DNA of 55,546 nt from Actinomycetes bacterium (GCA_023443125.1 JAEZVO010000032.1:1-55546); one strand, 5' to 3'; shown: positions 17,122 through 25,126, counted from the stretch's first letter. Numbers and translations: made by a program. The notes: generated by a model not told the origin, from the sequence alone.

Positions 17122-17353
17122 CCAGGCCAGAGCGGCAGCTCAACTCATCATCCAGGTGCAGGCTCTCGTGGAAGACCTGCCCGAAGCGACCGTCGAACGG
17201 CTCCCATCGATGACGCTGCGCGAAATACGCGGTATGCGAAACACGCTGGCCCACGGCTATGGAGATATTGACGTGGCGATGATGTGGGACACCATCATCC
17301 GCGGCGTACCTGAATTCCTCGAGCAGGTGTTGCAGGCGCTGGCGACGCTCTGA
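17118..17353 (+). pseudogene. HEPN RNase toxin (HepT-like), internally deleted and frameshifted
   Basis: The gene begins correctly with GTG overlapping the MNT stop, reading VTRPERQL as in HepT proteins, but is out of frame after about eight codons. The rest of the family continues in another frame from QVQALVEDLPEATVERLP to the stop at 17353. It includes the catalytic RxxxxHxY motif as RNTLAHGY. Relative to a normal HepT of ~110-140 residues, about 45-50 codons are missing between the two parts. The RNase motif survives but the protein cannot be made whole. An ORF start at 17066 exists but lacks the family N-terminus. Confidence 0.8.
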
Positions 17354-17360
17354 AACGTTG

Positions 17361-17426
17361 GCGTCAGTCCTCGCTCGGCCCGCACTTCACACCCGTGGCG
17401 TGCACGGGCAGTAACCGTCGGGGTTC
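17361..17426 (-). repeat. Relic 2 of the msrA 3' end
   Basis: Minus-strand codons read NPDGYCP then, after a one-base deletion, HATGVKCGPSEDstop. The real msrA ends NPDGYCPVHATGVKCGPESstop at 17884. Over the 61-63 aligned bases nearly all positions match apart from the last codons and one missing T. It lies 520 bp beyond the true gene end, with a small hypothetical gene between. Confidence 0.85.
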
Positions 17427-17512
17427 CCCGTCAGGTATGACAGCAGTCATGCGCGAGAGTTCCCCTGAAATGGAGCGCAATGAGGTTGAACGACCGCTCA
17501 ACTGCGGAGCGT

Positions 17513-17848
17513 CTACGGTGCGAGCGTGCGCCGTGCATAGGAGCTCCGTTTCCAGCTGATGTTCCCGTCTGCGTCCTCTGCGAGCTCGAGGGTCACGGCG
17601 CCCTCGTCATCTCCATACCACCCGATGAGCTGTTCTTGGAGGTGAACCTCCGCAAGTGACTCGTCATCCGGGGCGAGTTGAGCCAGGTATCGTTTGTAGA
17701 GTTCGCTATCTGGGATGACCACGGTGATCTCCGGGTCCGTAGACAGGCAAACGCTTCGGACGGCTATTTGTTCATGTGAGAGCACTCGCAGGAGAGTGCG
17801 TGCCGCGGCGTCGTTGAACACCTGATGATGCATGGCCGTGCCTACCAT
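17513..17848 (-). CDS. Hypothetical protein between msrA and its relic
   Basis: An open frame giving 111 residues from the ATG at 17848 (GAAG about 8 nt upstream) or 106 from the ATG at 17833. Not recognised. It is acidic overall, begins MVGTAMHHQVFNDAAARTLL, has a central PEITVVIPDSELYKRYLAQL and ends KRSSYARRTLAP. No signal peptide or membrane segment is seen. Its place between the msrA gene end and a displaced copy of that end marks it as cargo of an inserted module. An orphan immunity or toxin partner is possible but unsupported. Confidence 0.5.
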   Translation of the reverse strand: MVGTAMHHQVFNDAAARTLLRVLSHEQIAVRSVCLSTDPEITVVIPDSELYKRYLAQLAPDDESLAEVHLQEQLIGWYGDDEGAVTLELAEDADGNISWKRSSYARRTLAP

Positions 17849-17883
17849 TCGCGAAACTTCGATGAAGACTGCGGAGGAGGAGC

Positions 17884-18546
17884 TCAGGACTCGGGCCCGC
17901 ACTTCACGCCCGTGGCGTGCACAGGGCAGTAGCCGTCGGGGTTCTTGTGGAGGTACTGCTGGTGCTCCTTCTCGGCGTAGTAGAACCGCTGGCCGGGTGA
18001 GATCTCCGTCGTGATCTCGCCGTAGCCGGCTTTCGTCAGCGCAGCCTGGAAGCGTCGCTTCGACGCCTCGGCCGCGGCGTGTTGTTCCTCGTTGACGGGG
18101 AAGATCGCGGAGCGGTACTGGGTGCCGATGTCGTTGCCCTGGCGGTTGAGCTGGGTGGGGTCGTGGGCTTCCCAGAAGATGTGCAGCAGGTCGTCGTAGG
18201 TGATGCGCGATGGGTCGAAGACCACCTGCACCGTTTCGGTGTGGCCGGTGTCGCCGGTGCACGACTCCTGATACGTGGGGTTGGGAGTGAACCCGCCCAT
18301 GAACCCGACGGCGGTATTCACCACGCCGTCGGTGTTCCAGAACATGCGCTCCTCGCCCCAGTAACAACCGAGCGCGAAGTACGCCACCTCGAAGCCGGCG
18401 GGAACCTCGTCGAGGGGGATGCCGAATACCTCGTGGCGGGGGATGGGGTTCAGCACCGGCTCATCGCGGCCGGGGAGGGCCTCGTCGGGGGAGACCATCG
18501 TCGGTTTCCAGTTGCGCTGCAGCCAGCCCATCACATCAATGTCCAT
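17884..18546 (-). CDS. msrA: Peptide methionine sulfoxide reductase A
   Basis: MsrA reduces methionine-S-sulfoxide in oxidised proteins. The catalytic motif is GCYWGEERMFW (Cys61), followed by GFMGGFTPNPTY, GHTETVQVVFDP and the recycling-cysteine tail PDGYCPVHATGVKCGPES. Length (220) is normal. The ATG at 18546 has no Shine-Dalgarno but a CACACT box 6 nt upstream. An alternative ATG lies five codons downstream. The gene's 3' end serves as the boundary of inserted cargo (see the relics at 16706 and 17361). Confidence 0.95.
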   Translation of the reverse strand: MDIDVMGWLQRNWKPTMVSPDEALPGRDEPVLNPIPRHEVFGIPLDEVPAGFEVAYFALGCYWGEERMFWNTDGVVNTAVGFMGGFTPNPTYQESCTGDTGHTETVQVVFDPSRITYDDLLHIFWEAHDPTQLNRQGNDIGTQYRSAIFPVNEEQHAAAEASKRRFQAALTKAGYGEITTEISPGQRFYYAEKEHQQYLHKNPDGYCPVHATGVKCGPES

Positions 18547-18588
18547 GGGGCCAGTGTGGCACCTCGCACAAGCGGGTACCCGTCGCAG

Positions 18589-18668
18589 AACTGCAAAACT
18601 CGCCAACAGAAGCTCACAAGTGCCCGAAAAACGGGGGAGACAACGCACTGTTGGCGAGTTTTGCAGTT
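18589..18668. repeat. Nested inverted repeat (21-bp perfect arms)
   Basis: Positions 18589-18609 and 18648-18668 are perfectly complementary over 21 bp (arm begins AACTGCAAAACTCGCC). The 38-nt loop holds a smaller CCCG-AAAAA-CGGG hairpin. It sits between the ung stop (18673) and the msrA start (18546), genes on the same strand. It could act as the ung terminator but lacks a U-tract and is AT-richer than its surroundings. Confidence 0.9.
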
Positions 18669-18670
18669 TG

Positions 18671-19348
18671 CTAGGCCGGGATGCGCCAGTCGATCGGCTG
18701 CGCGCCCTGCGCTTCGAGCGCCTGGTTCACCCGTGAGAACGGGCGGGAGCCGAAGAATCCGTTGTGGGCAGACAGCGGCGACGGGTGCGGCGACTTGATC
18801 ACCGGCACGCCGGACAAGAGGCGCTCGGCTTGCTGTGCGTCGCGGCCCCACAGCAGTGCGACGAGCGGCCCGCCGCGGTCGGCTAGCGCCTGGACGGCGC
18901 GCGTGGTCACCGCCTCCCAGCCTTTGCCGCGATGCGATGCCGGCGCGCCTGGTCGTACGGTGAGCGAGCGGTTCAGCAGCAGCACCCCCTGCTCGAACCA
19001 GTGGGTGAGATCGCCGTGCGGAGCCGGGGGGATACCCAGGTCGTCATGAAGCTCCTTGTAGATGTTGATGAGCGACTTCGGAATGGGGCGCACGTCGGGA
19101 GCAACGGAGAAGCACAGCCCGACGGCGTGCCCCGGCGTCGGGTAGGGGTCTTGCCCGATGACCAGCACGCGCACGTCGGCCAGCGGCAGCGTGAAGGCGC
19201 GCAGCACGTCGGGGCCGGCGGGCAGGTATCCGCGGCCGGCGGCGAGCTCGTCGCGAAGGAATTGGCCCATCTGGTGGATCTGCGGCTCGACGTCGGCGAG
19301 TGCTTCTGCCCAGTCGGGGGCGATGAGGTCAGATAGTGGCGCGGGCAT
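18671..19348 (-). CDS. ung: Uracil-DNA glycosylase (family 1)
   Basis: Removes uracil from DNA to start base-excision repair. The 225-residue protein has the water-activating motif GQDPYPTPGHAVGLCFS (Asp67) and the DNA-intercalation loop HPSPLSAHNGFFGSRPFSRVN. The start at 19348 (MPAPLSDL) has a CAGAGT box 7 nt upstream and no Shine-Dalgarno. Fifteen more codons are open upstream but add nothing conserved. It is divergent from the DUF4097 gene. Confidence 0.95.
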   Translation of the reverse strand: MPAPLSDLIAPDWAEALADVEPQIHQMGQFLRDELAAGRGYLPAGPDVLRAFTLPLADVRVLVIGQDPYPTPGHAVGLCFSVAPDVRPIPKSLINIYKELHDDLGIPPAPHGDLTHWFEQGVLLLNRSLTVRPGAPASHRGKGWEAVTTRAVQALADRGGPLVALLWGRDAQQAERLLSGVPVIKSPHPSPLSAHNGFFGSRPFSRVNQALEAQGAQPIDWRIPA

Positions 19349-19433
19349 GCTCAACACTCTGCCACGCCGCGCTCGCCCCGTCGAAACCGCCACAACCTTT
19401 CAGAATGGAAAGCCCACCTTTACAATATGCAAT

Positions 19434-20234
19434 ATGGCGAAGCTGAATTTTGAACCCATCCTGAACGACTTGGCCGAGGGCAAGATCACCGCCGACGAGG
19501 CCCGTCGCCGCATCGAAGAGCTCAAGCAGGTAGCGAAAGCTACGGAAGACGTATCGGAACCCGCGTCGGAACAATCGTCGGCAGAGGGCGCGCAGGCCCG
19601 GAACGGCGGACTGGAACGCGTGCAGATTCAGGCCACGGGCCGGCGGGTACGCATCGAAGGCGACTCGCAGGTGGCGACGCTCAGCGTCGAGGGCGAGCAC
19701 GTGCTGCGGCGCACGGGCACCGTGATGGAGATCAACGCGACGGGCGAGCTCGGCCCGAGGTTCGATGGGTTCTCGCTCATCCGTCCTCCGCGCACGCGGG
19801 AGCACCTGAGCGACATCGCACTCGGCAAGGAGCTCCTCATCAAGGTGAACCCGAAGCTGCTCGTTGACGTGGAGATCACGACGGGTGGCCTGAAGGTGCG
19901 CAATCTGCCGCACCTGGGGCGGGTACGTGTCACGGGTGCCAACTGCGCGATCGAGGACGCGGTCGAAGTGCAAGATCTGCTCGCGCAGGCCGGCGGGGTC
20001 ACCGTCGAAGGGCCCATCAGCCAAGGGCGCTCGAAGCTCCGGGTGGAATCGGGCGCCATGACCGTGGTGCTGACGCCGGGTGCGAACGTGTCGGTGACGG
20101 GGGAGACGAAGCTCGGGCGCATCAACTGGCCGAGTGAGTCGGCGGATGTCGACGAGTACGTCGTCGGCAATGGCGCCGCTCGGCTGAAGATGAGTGTCGT
20201 GATGGGCATGGCCACGCTGAAGGTTGAGGAGTGA
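19434..20234 (+). CDS. DUF4097-family protein (YvlB/LiaX-like)
   Basis: A 266-residue soluble protein. Its N-terminus ILNDLAEGKITADEARRRIEEL is a short SHOCT-like helical motif, followed by a charged linker and a beta-rich DUF4097 adhesin-like region (repeating short strands such as VEITTGGLKVRNLPHLGRVRVTG). Function of the family is unclear; some relatives take part in envelope-stress sensing. The start is fixed by TACAAT (19421-19426), 7 nt before the ATG with no Shine-Dalgarno. It is followed after 2 bp by a DUF2089 gene, so the pair forms one operon. Confidence 0.8.
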   Translation: MAKLNFEPILNDLAEGKITADEARRRIEELKQVAKATEDVSEPASEQSSAEGAQARNGGLERVQIQATGRRVRIEGDSQVATLSVEGEHVLRRTGTVMEINATGELGPRFDGFSLIRPPRTREHLSDIALGKELLIKVNPKLLVDVEITTGGLKVRNLPHLGRVRVTGANCAIEDAVEVQDLLAQAGGVTVEGPISQGRSKLRVESGAMTVVLTPGANVSVTGETKLGRINWPSESADVDEYVVGNGAARLKMSVVMGMATLKVEE

Positions 20235-20236
20235 GC

Positions 20237-20683
20237 ATGGCGAAGACCTACCACGCGCCCTCGGACTGCCCAGTGTGCGGCGACGAACTCATCATCATCA
20301 GCAAGGGATGCCGGCAGTGCGGTACCGAGCTGCACGGTGAGTTTTCCGGCACGGAATTCGACGCGCTCGACGAGGCTGAACTCGACCTGCTCCGCGTATT
20401 TCTCGCGTCGCGCGGCAACCTGCGTGAGGTGGAGAAGCACCTCGGCGTGTCCTACCCGACGGCGCGCTCTCGCTACGACGGGGTGCTCGCCAAGCTCGGC
20501 CTTACCCCGCGCGCCGACGACGAACTCCGCGGCCCCATGCCGCAGCGCGCAGAAGACTGGAGCGAGGACGACGCCGACAGCGAGTACGGCACGCCCGTCG
20601 CGGAGCAGGACGACCTCCTTGCGCGTGTCGCCGCCGGCGACGTTTCAGCTGCCCAGGCGGCGAAGCTGCTGGCAGAGGAATGA
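20237..20683 (+). CDS. DUF2089 zinc-ribbon/HTH protein
   Basis: A 148-residue probable DNA-binding protein. An N-terminal zinc ribbon CPVCGDEL...CRQCGTEL is followed by a helix-turn-helix-like segment (LREVEKHLGVSYPTARSRYDGVLAKLG). The C-terminus LLARVAAGDVSAAQAAKLLAEE resembles the N-terminal motif of the DUF4097 partner. GAGGAG lies 5 nt before the ATG at 20237. A GTG two codons earlier overlaps the upstream stop but is too close to the ribosome site. Probably regulates its own operon, by inference from the pairing. Confidence 0.8.
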   Translation: MAKTYHAPSDCPVCGDELIIISKGCRQCGTELHGEFSGTEFDALDEAELDLLRVFLASRGNLREVEKHLGVSYPTARSRYDGVLAKLGLTPRADDELRGPMPQRAEDWSEDDADSEYGTPVAEQDDLLARVAAGDVSAAQAAKLLAEE

Positions 20684-20717
20684 CCTGAGCTTCGTCGGGC
20701 ACTCGCAGACATGCGAA

Positions 20718-20751
20718 GGGGCCGCGCCAGGATGATCCTCGGCGCGGCCCC
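20718..20751. terminator. Bidirectional terminator, DUF2089 / greA
   Basis: GGGGCCGCGCC (20718-20728) pairs with GGCGCGGCCCC (20741-20751). The loop AGGATGATCCT is itself palindromic. It lies between two convergent genes. Confidence 0.85.
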
Positions 20752-20773
20752 TCGATGCCCTACTTCGTGTGGG

Positions 20774-21289
20774 TTAGAGGTTCTCCACCTTGAGGATGGT
20801 GACGTGGATGGTGTTGCCATTGGGCGCTTTGTAGCTGACTTCGTCGCCCACCTTCGCGCCGGTGACCGCCGCGCCGAGCGGCGCTTGCGGTGAGTACACG
20901 GCATAGTCGACGGAGTCGTCCACGCCGAGCACCTCGCGTGAGCCGAGGAGGAACGTGTCGGTGTCGTCCTCGTCGCCGTCGAATGCAATGGTGATGAGCT
21001 TGCCGGGAGCGACTTCGTCGGGGTTGCCAGCTGCCTCGCCCACCTGGGCGCGGCGCAGCAGGTCTTCAAGCTGGGCGATGCGGGCCTCCATCTGGCCCTG
21101 CTCCTCGCGGGCGGCGTGGTAGCCGCCGTTCTCGCTCAGGTCGCCTTCTTCACGGGCGGCGGCGATGCGCGCGCTCACCTCAGGGCGACCGACGGTCTTC
21201 AATTCGTTGAGCTCGGATTCGAGCTTGTCGTAGGCCTCTTGGGTGAGCCACACGACATCGGTGGTTGTTGCCTCAGTGTTTTCGGACAT
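20774..21289 (-). CDS. greA: Transcription elongation factor GreA
   Basis: GreA enters the RNA polymerase secondary channel and stimulates cleavage of backtracked RNA. The 171-residue protein has the N-terminal coiled coil with the acidic tip EEGDLSENGGYHAAREEQ (Asp and Glu at the turn) and a C-terminal FKBP-like domain ending GNTIHVTILKVENL. A TAGGCT box ends 6 nt before the ATG, consistent with a leaderless mRNA. Confidence 0.95.
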   Translation of the reverse strand: MSENTEATTTDVVWLTQEAYDKLESELNELKTVGRPEVSARIAAAREEGDLSENGGYHAAREEQGQMEARIAQLEDLLRRAQVGEAAGNPDEVAPGKLITIAFDGDEDDTDTFLLGSREVLGVDDSVDYAVYSPQAPLGAAVTGAKVGDEVSYKAPNGNTIHVTILKVENL

Positions 21290-21313
21290 TACGCAAGCCT
21301 ATCACCTGCGCCG

Positions 21314-21715
21314 TTACTCGCCGACGATTGTGCACCCACGCTGATCGACCGCCACGGGTTTCTTCACCGTCGCCACCGTGTAGGTGTAGGCCTTGAGCTT
21401 GTTGGCGTCGGCGGGGACGTCCACCGTCGTTTCCCCCACCTCTTCGTACGAGTCAGCCTGTGCGACGAGCTTGCACTGCGCCGGCTTGGATGGATCGGAG
21501 CGCTGCACCACCACTTCGACGGTGACCTGCGAGGGGGAATCGACGCTGAAACTGCGCACCATCGCTTCGACCGGCGGAGTGGAGTGATGCCACGCGGAGA
21601 TCACCGTGAGCACCATCGCGACGCCAATACCGACGGCGAGCCCCCCGTAGATCAGGTAGTCGCCCACGGATCGCTTGGGGTAGCGCCGCGCGATCCGTTC
21701 CTCGTCGGGGGTCAT
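21314..21715 (-). CDS. DUF4307 membrane protein
   Basis: A 133-residue protein with a short cytoplasmic N-terminus (RIARRYPKR), one transmembrane helix (about 21-43) and an external beta-rich domain with two cysteines (AQCKL and RGCTI). This matches the actinobacterial DUF4307 family, whose role is unknown and which is commonly near greA. Its ATG overlaps the rhomboid stop by four bases (ATGA), so it is translated from the same mRNA. Confidence 0.82.
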   Translation of the reverse strand: MTPDEERIARRYPKRSVGDYLIYGGLAVGIGVAMVLTVISAWHHSTPPVEAMVRSFSVDSPSQVTVEVVVQRSDPSKPAQCKLVAQADSYEEVGETTVDVPADANKLKAYTYTVATVKKPVAVDQRGCTIVGE

Positions 21716-22317
21716 CGCCGGGCTCCTGCGGCGCGGGTTTGTTGTTGATCTCCGCCGTGCATGAGCCACGCGGAGAGCAGGCCGCCTCCGGCGCCGCCCA
21801 GGTGGGCCTGCCAGGAGACGCCCGCCGACGTCGGCAACACGCCCCAGAGCACACCGCCATAGAGAGCGAACACGATGACGGCAATCAGGATCTGTTTCCA
21901 GTCCTTCGTGAACAGCCCGCGCACGAGGAGGTAGCTGAGGAAGCCGAACACGATGCCGGACGCACCTGCGGTGTTCGACCACGCCGGAGAAATCAGCCAC
22001 ACGGTGAGCCCGGAGGCGAGGATGGTGACCACCAGCGTGGTGATGTACTGGAACCGGCCGGAGAGGTAAATCAGGATGCCGAGCACCAGGAACGGCACCG
22101 AGTTGCTGATGAGGTGCCCCCAGCCGAAGTGCAGCCAGGGAGCGAGGAAGACGTCGCCCAGTTCTGAGACGCGGCGGGGCGTGATGCCGAACTTGTCAAG
22201 GCTGTTCGCGGTGATGGTGTCGATGGCTTCGAGCACCCACATCAGCGCGACGAGGCAGCCGTTGACGGCGGAGGCGCGGACGATCGAGTGCTGTTCCTGT
22301 GGGCGCGTGGGGCTCAT
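21712..22317 (-). CDS. Rhomboid-family intramembrane serine protease
   Basis: A 201-residue polytopic protein with the rhomboid catalytic serine in TAGASGIVFG (Ser120), the catalytic histidine in WQAHLGGAGGG (His172) and HLISNSVPF in the helix that supplies the oxyanion residues. Substrates are unknown. The ATG at 22317 (MSPTRPQE) is chosen because GGAG lies just before it and a GACAAT box is 6 nt upstream. The 20 codons further upstream show no conservation. Confidence 0.88.
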   Translation of the reverse strand: MSPTRPQEQHSIVRASAVNGCLVALMWVLEAIDTITANSLDKFGITPRRVSELGDVFLAPWLHFGWGHLISNSVPFLVLGILIYLSGRFQYITTLVVTILASGLTVWLISPAWSNTAGASGIVFGFLSYLLVRGLFTKDWKQILIAVIVFALYGGVLWGVLPTSAGVSWQAHLGGAGGGLLSAWLMHGGDQQQTRAAGARR

Positions 22318-22369
22318 AGCTCCATTGTCCCATGTGCCCCAATCGCGCCTCGCAGCTAGCCTTGGCGGC

Positions 22370-24379
22370 ATGGTCAATCAACTCGCCAACGCAGCCAGCG
22401 ATTACCTGCGCATGCACGCCACGCAACCCGTCGACTGGTGGGAATGGGGCGACGAAGCCCTGGCCGAGGCGGTACGTCGCGACGTGCCCGTCTTGCTATC
22501 CATCGGATACGCGTCGTGCCACTGGTGCCACGTGATGAGCGAAGAGTCGTTCGACGACGTGGAGACCGCGAAGATCATCAACCACCATTTCGTGCCGGTG
22601 AAGGTCGATAGGCAGCAGCTCCCCGACGTCGATGCCGTGTTCATGACGGTCACCCAGGCCATGAACGGCGGCGCGGGCGGTTGGCCGATGACGCTGTTCC
22701 TCACCCCCGACGGGCTCCCGTTCTTCGCCGGCACCTATTTCCCGGCGGAACCCGCGCCGGGCCAGCCGTCGTTCACGCAGGTGCTGACCGCGATGGTGCA
22801 GAGCTGGAAGACGCAGCGCGATCAGCTCACGTCGACGGGCGAGTACGTCGCGAAGCAGCTGGAGCGCATCACCGTCGAGGTGGCCGACGAGGCCCCGGAC
22901 CTCTGCGAGGCCATCGACGCCGTCGAGGGGGCGTTCGATCACGTCCATGGCGGTTTCGGCGGGGCGCCGAAATTCCCGGCGCCCACGCTCGTCGACGCGT
23001 TGCTGGTGAAGGGGGATCGACGATCGCTCGAGCTCGCGCAGCGCACCCTGGAAGCCATGTCGCGCGGCGGCATCCACGACCAGGTGGGCGGCGGCTTCCA
23101 CCGCTACTCCGTCGACGCCGGTTGGGTGGTGCCGCACTTCGAGAAAATGCTCTACGACAACGCGCTGCTGCTGGGCGCGTACGTGCGCGGCTGGCGCCGC
23201 ACCGCCGATCACGACGCGGGCCTGCGCGCGCTCCTCGAGCGCACCGCGTACGGCATCGTCGAGTTCCTCGCCCGCGAGATGACCACCGACGACGGTGCCT
23301 TCGTCGCAGGGCTCGATGCCGACTCGTCGGACATCCGCAGCTCGGTGCACGAGGGCATCTTCTATCTGTGGAATCCGGAGCTGCTCGTCGACGCGCTCGG
23401 CGAGGACGATGGCAACTGGGCCGCCGACGTGTTCCACGTCACCACGCAGGGCACCTTCGAGCACGGGCTGTCGACGCTGCAGCTGCGCGGGCGTCCGCAG
23501 TTCGACCGGCTGCAGAAGGTGTGCGACGCGCTGCTCGCCGAGCGCGCACAGCGCTTCAGGCCCGCTACCGACCACCTCATCGTCGCGTCCTGGAATGGCT
23601 GGACGATCTCGTCGCTCATCTGGGCGGCGCTGGTATTCAACGAACCCGAGTGGCTGCAGCTGGCGCGCCGCGCCGCCGAGTATCTGGCGCGGGTGCACCT
23701 CGTCGACGGTGGGCTCAGAAGGTCGTCGTACGCCGGGGAGGCGTCAGCCTCAGATGGCGGCGCCGAAGACTATGGCGCGGTGGCCGAGGCATTCTCGATG
23801 CTCGCCGGAGCGACGGGGGAGCGCGCGTGGTTGGACCACGCGGTGCAGCTGCTGGAGGCCGGGCTGGAGCGATTCTCCGCCGACGACGGCGGCTTCTACG
23901 ACGCGGTGGACGCTGGGCTGTTTCGTCGCGCCCGGTCGGTGACCGACAACGTCACACCGTCAGGCACGAGCGCGATGATCGCGGCGCTGCGCCACGTCGG
24001 GTTGCTCGCGGAGCGCCCTGACTTCGTCGAACGCGCCAATCTCGCCGCCCGAACCACGTGGGGTACCGTCGCCGAGAACCCCGCCTTCGCCGGCGCAGCA
24101 CTACAGGACCTCCTCATCTCCGACGAGGCCCGCCGCGGTTTGAAGCCTGCCGTGGCCACCGTTGTGAGCGACGATCCGTTCGACGAACTCGCCCGCGCCG
24201 CGTGGCGCCTGGCGCCTGCGGGGTCAGCGGTGCTGACAGCTCCGTCGGGTACCCCAGGCTGGGGGAGTCACCTCGAAGAGCGTAGTGAGCGCGGGGTCTG
24301 GGTGTGCCGGGGCACGCAGTGCTTCGACCCGGTCGACGACTACCGCGAGCTCAAGACCCCGCTGTGGAGCCGGGTGTGA
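22370..24379 (+). CDS. DUF255 thioredoxin-domain protein (YyaL/SSP411-like)
   Basis: A 669-residue protein. An N-terminal thioredoxin-like domain holds YASCHWCHVMSEESFDD, a CxxC within the family signature, and the rest resembles an alpha/alpha-barrel of the N-acylglucosamine epimerase/cellulase-like type (GGFGGAPKFPAPT, VPHFEKMLYDNALL). The biochemical role of the family is unknown. A TAGCCT box (22357-22362) ends 7 nt before the ATG at 22370 and there is no Shine-Dalgarno. An open frame extends 300 bp upstream into the rhomboid gene and is not coding. Confidence 0.9.
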   Translation: MVNQLANAASDYLRMHATQPVDWWEWGDEALAEAVRRDVPVLLSIGYASCHWCHVMSEESFDDVETAKIINHHFVPVKVDRQQLPDVDAVFMTVTQAMNGGAGGWPMTLFLTPDGLPFFAGTYFPAEPAPGQPSFTQVLTAMVQSWKTQRDQLTSTGEYVAKQLERITVEVADEAPDLCEAIDAVEGAFDHVHGGFGGAPKFPAPTLVDALLVKGDRRSLELAQRTLEAMSRGGIHDQVGGGFHRYSVDAGWVVPHFEKMLYDNALLLGAYVRGWRRTADHDAGLRALLERTAYGIVEFLAREMTTDDGAFVAGLDADSSDIRSSVHEGIFYLWNPELLVDALGEDDGNWAADVFHVTTQGTFEHGLSTLQLRGRPQFDRLQKVCDALLAERAQRFRPATDHLIVASWNGWTISSLIWAALVFNEPEWLQLARRAAEYLARVHLVDGGLRRSSYAGEASASDGGAEDYGAVAEAFSMLAGATGERAWLDHAVQLLEAGLERFSADDGGFYDAVDAGLFRRARSVTDNVTPSGTSAMIAALRHVGLLAERPDFVERANLAARTTWGTVAENPAFAGAALQDLLISDEARRGLKPAVATVVSDDPFDELARAAWRLAPAGSAVLTAPSGTPGWGSHLEERSERGVWVCRGTQCFDPVDDYRELKTPLWSRV

Positions 24380-24429
24380 GCTGCCCAGCAGGCGGAAGGG
24401 CTCACTGGTCCCCCCGCGCTGGTAACGAC

Positions 24430-24481
24430 CACAATCTGTGAGATCTGTTGCGGAAAACCGAAACAAATCTCACAGATTGTG
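24430..24481. repeat. Nested inverted repeat (20-bp arms, one mismatch)
   Basis: The arm starting CACAATCTGTGAGAT (24430-24449) pairs with 24462-24481. The 12-nt loop contains CGG-AAAA-CCG. It lies between the convergent ends of the DUF255 and ArsR genes, where it may act as a terminator for both. Confidence 0.88.
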
Positions 24482-24510
24482 ACTTCTGAGGGCCCAACGC
24501 ACGTCGCAGT

Positions 24511-25104
24511 TCACGAACTGGGGTCAACCACGGGGAATACGTTGAGATCGAAAAATATCTGGCTGGTGTCGTCGCTCGACGAGACACCCGCCTGCAGATC
24601 TGCTTGATTACGTTCTGATGACTGGCGTACCTGCGCAACCAGACTGCGAATCGACGCGTAGAACTCCTCTTGTTCTTCTGGGGTTAATCGAAGGACATTC
24701 GTAGCCCCCAATAGACGCTCCCCCGGCACATGCTCAGCCTCGACGGCGGCGCGTCGATAGCGGGCAACAACGCTCGAATTCGACTTCGCCTCGTAGAGCG
24801 AATCAACCAACGAGGGAAGCTGCGCCTCGCCTTCCGGATGCTCAAAGTCCAGGGCGACGCCTCCGCCGCAGATGCCATACCAAGTTTCGCGCGCATCCCG
24901 GTTATCCGGGGTTTCGACCTTTTCCACCATGCCCGCCTTTGCAAGCTCCCTCATGTGGTACGAAATCGAGTTTGGCGCGATCCCAAGCGCATCTGCGACG
25001 TCCGTCACCCTTGCTCGGCCATCTCGGAAACCGAGTTCCTGCAGGATCTGCATTCGCACTGGGTTGGCGATTGCCTTCAATACACGTGACGGATCGGTTG
25101 CCAT
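24511..25104 (-). CDS. ArsR-family winged-helix transcriptional regulator
   Basis: A 197-residue regulator. The N-terminal half has the ArsR/HTH_20 layout: VLKAIANPVRMQILQELG, then a recognition helix in DVADALGIAPNSISYHMRELAKAGMVEKV. No CxC metal site is visible. The C-terminal half (about 95-197) is a family-specific effector or dimer region. A TAGACT box ends 6 nt before the ATG. It is divergent from an MFS exporter and shares a spacer with three TTGCGCAA-like sites, so it probably represses that gene and itself. Confidence 0.88.
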   Translation of the reverse strand: MATDPSRVLKAIANPVRMQILQELGFRDGRARVTDVADALGIAPNSISYHMRELAKAGMVEKVETPDNRDARETWYGICGGGVALDFEHPEGEAQLPSLVDSLYEAKSNSSVVARYRRAAVEAEHVPGERLLGATNVLRLTPEEQEEFYASIRSLVAQVRQSSERNQADLQAGVSSSDDTSQIFFDLNVFPVVDPSS

Positions 25105-25126
25105 GCGAATAGTCTAGCCACATTAT

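Noticed and set aside
17066..17353. Intact HEPN toxin of 95 residues
   Set aside because: The start lies inside the MNT gene and the first 27 residues are unrelated to the family. The real start at 17118 is in another frame.
18589..18668. Retron or group II intron RNA suggested by the long stem and inner hairpin
   Set aside because: No reverse transcriptase gene in the neighbourhood, and the loop is too short for an msr-msd region.
22496..23698. 400-codon minus-strand frame over the DUF255 gene
   Set aside because: Antisense to a protein with a clear thioredoxin-like signature; low-complexity Arg/Gln/Val content.
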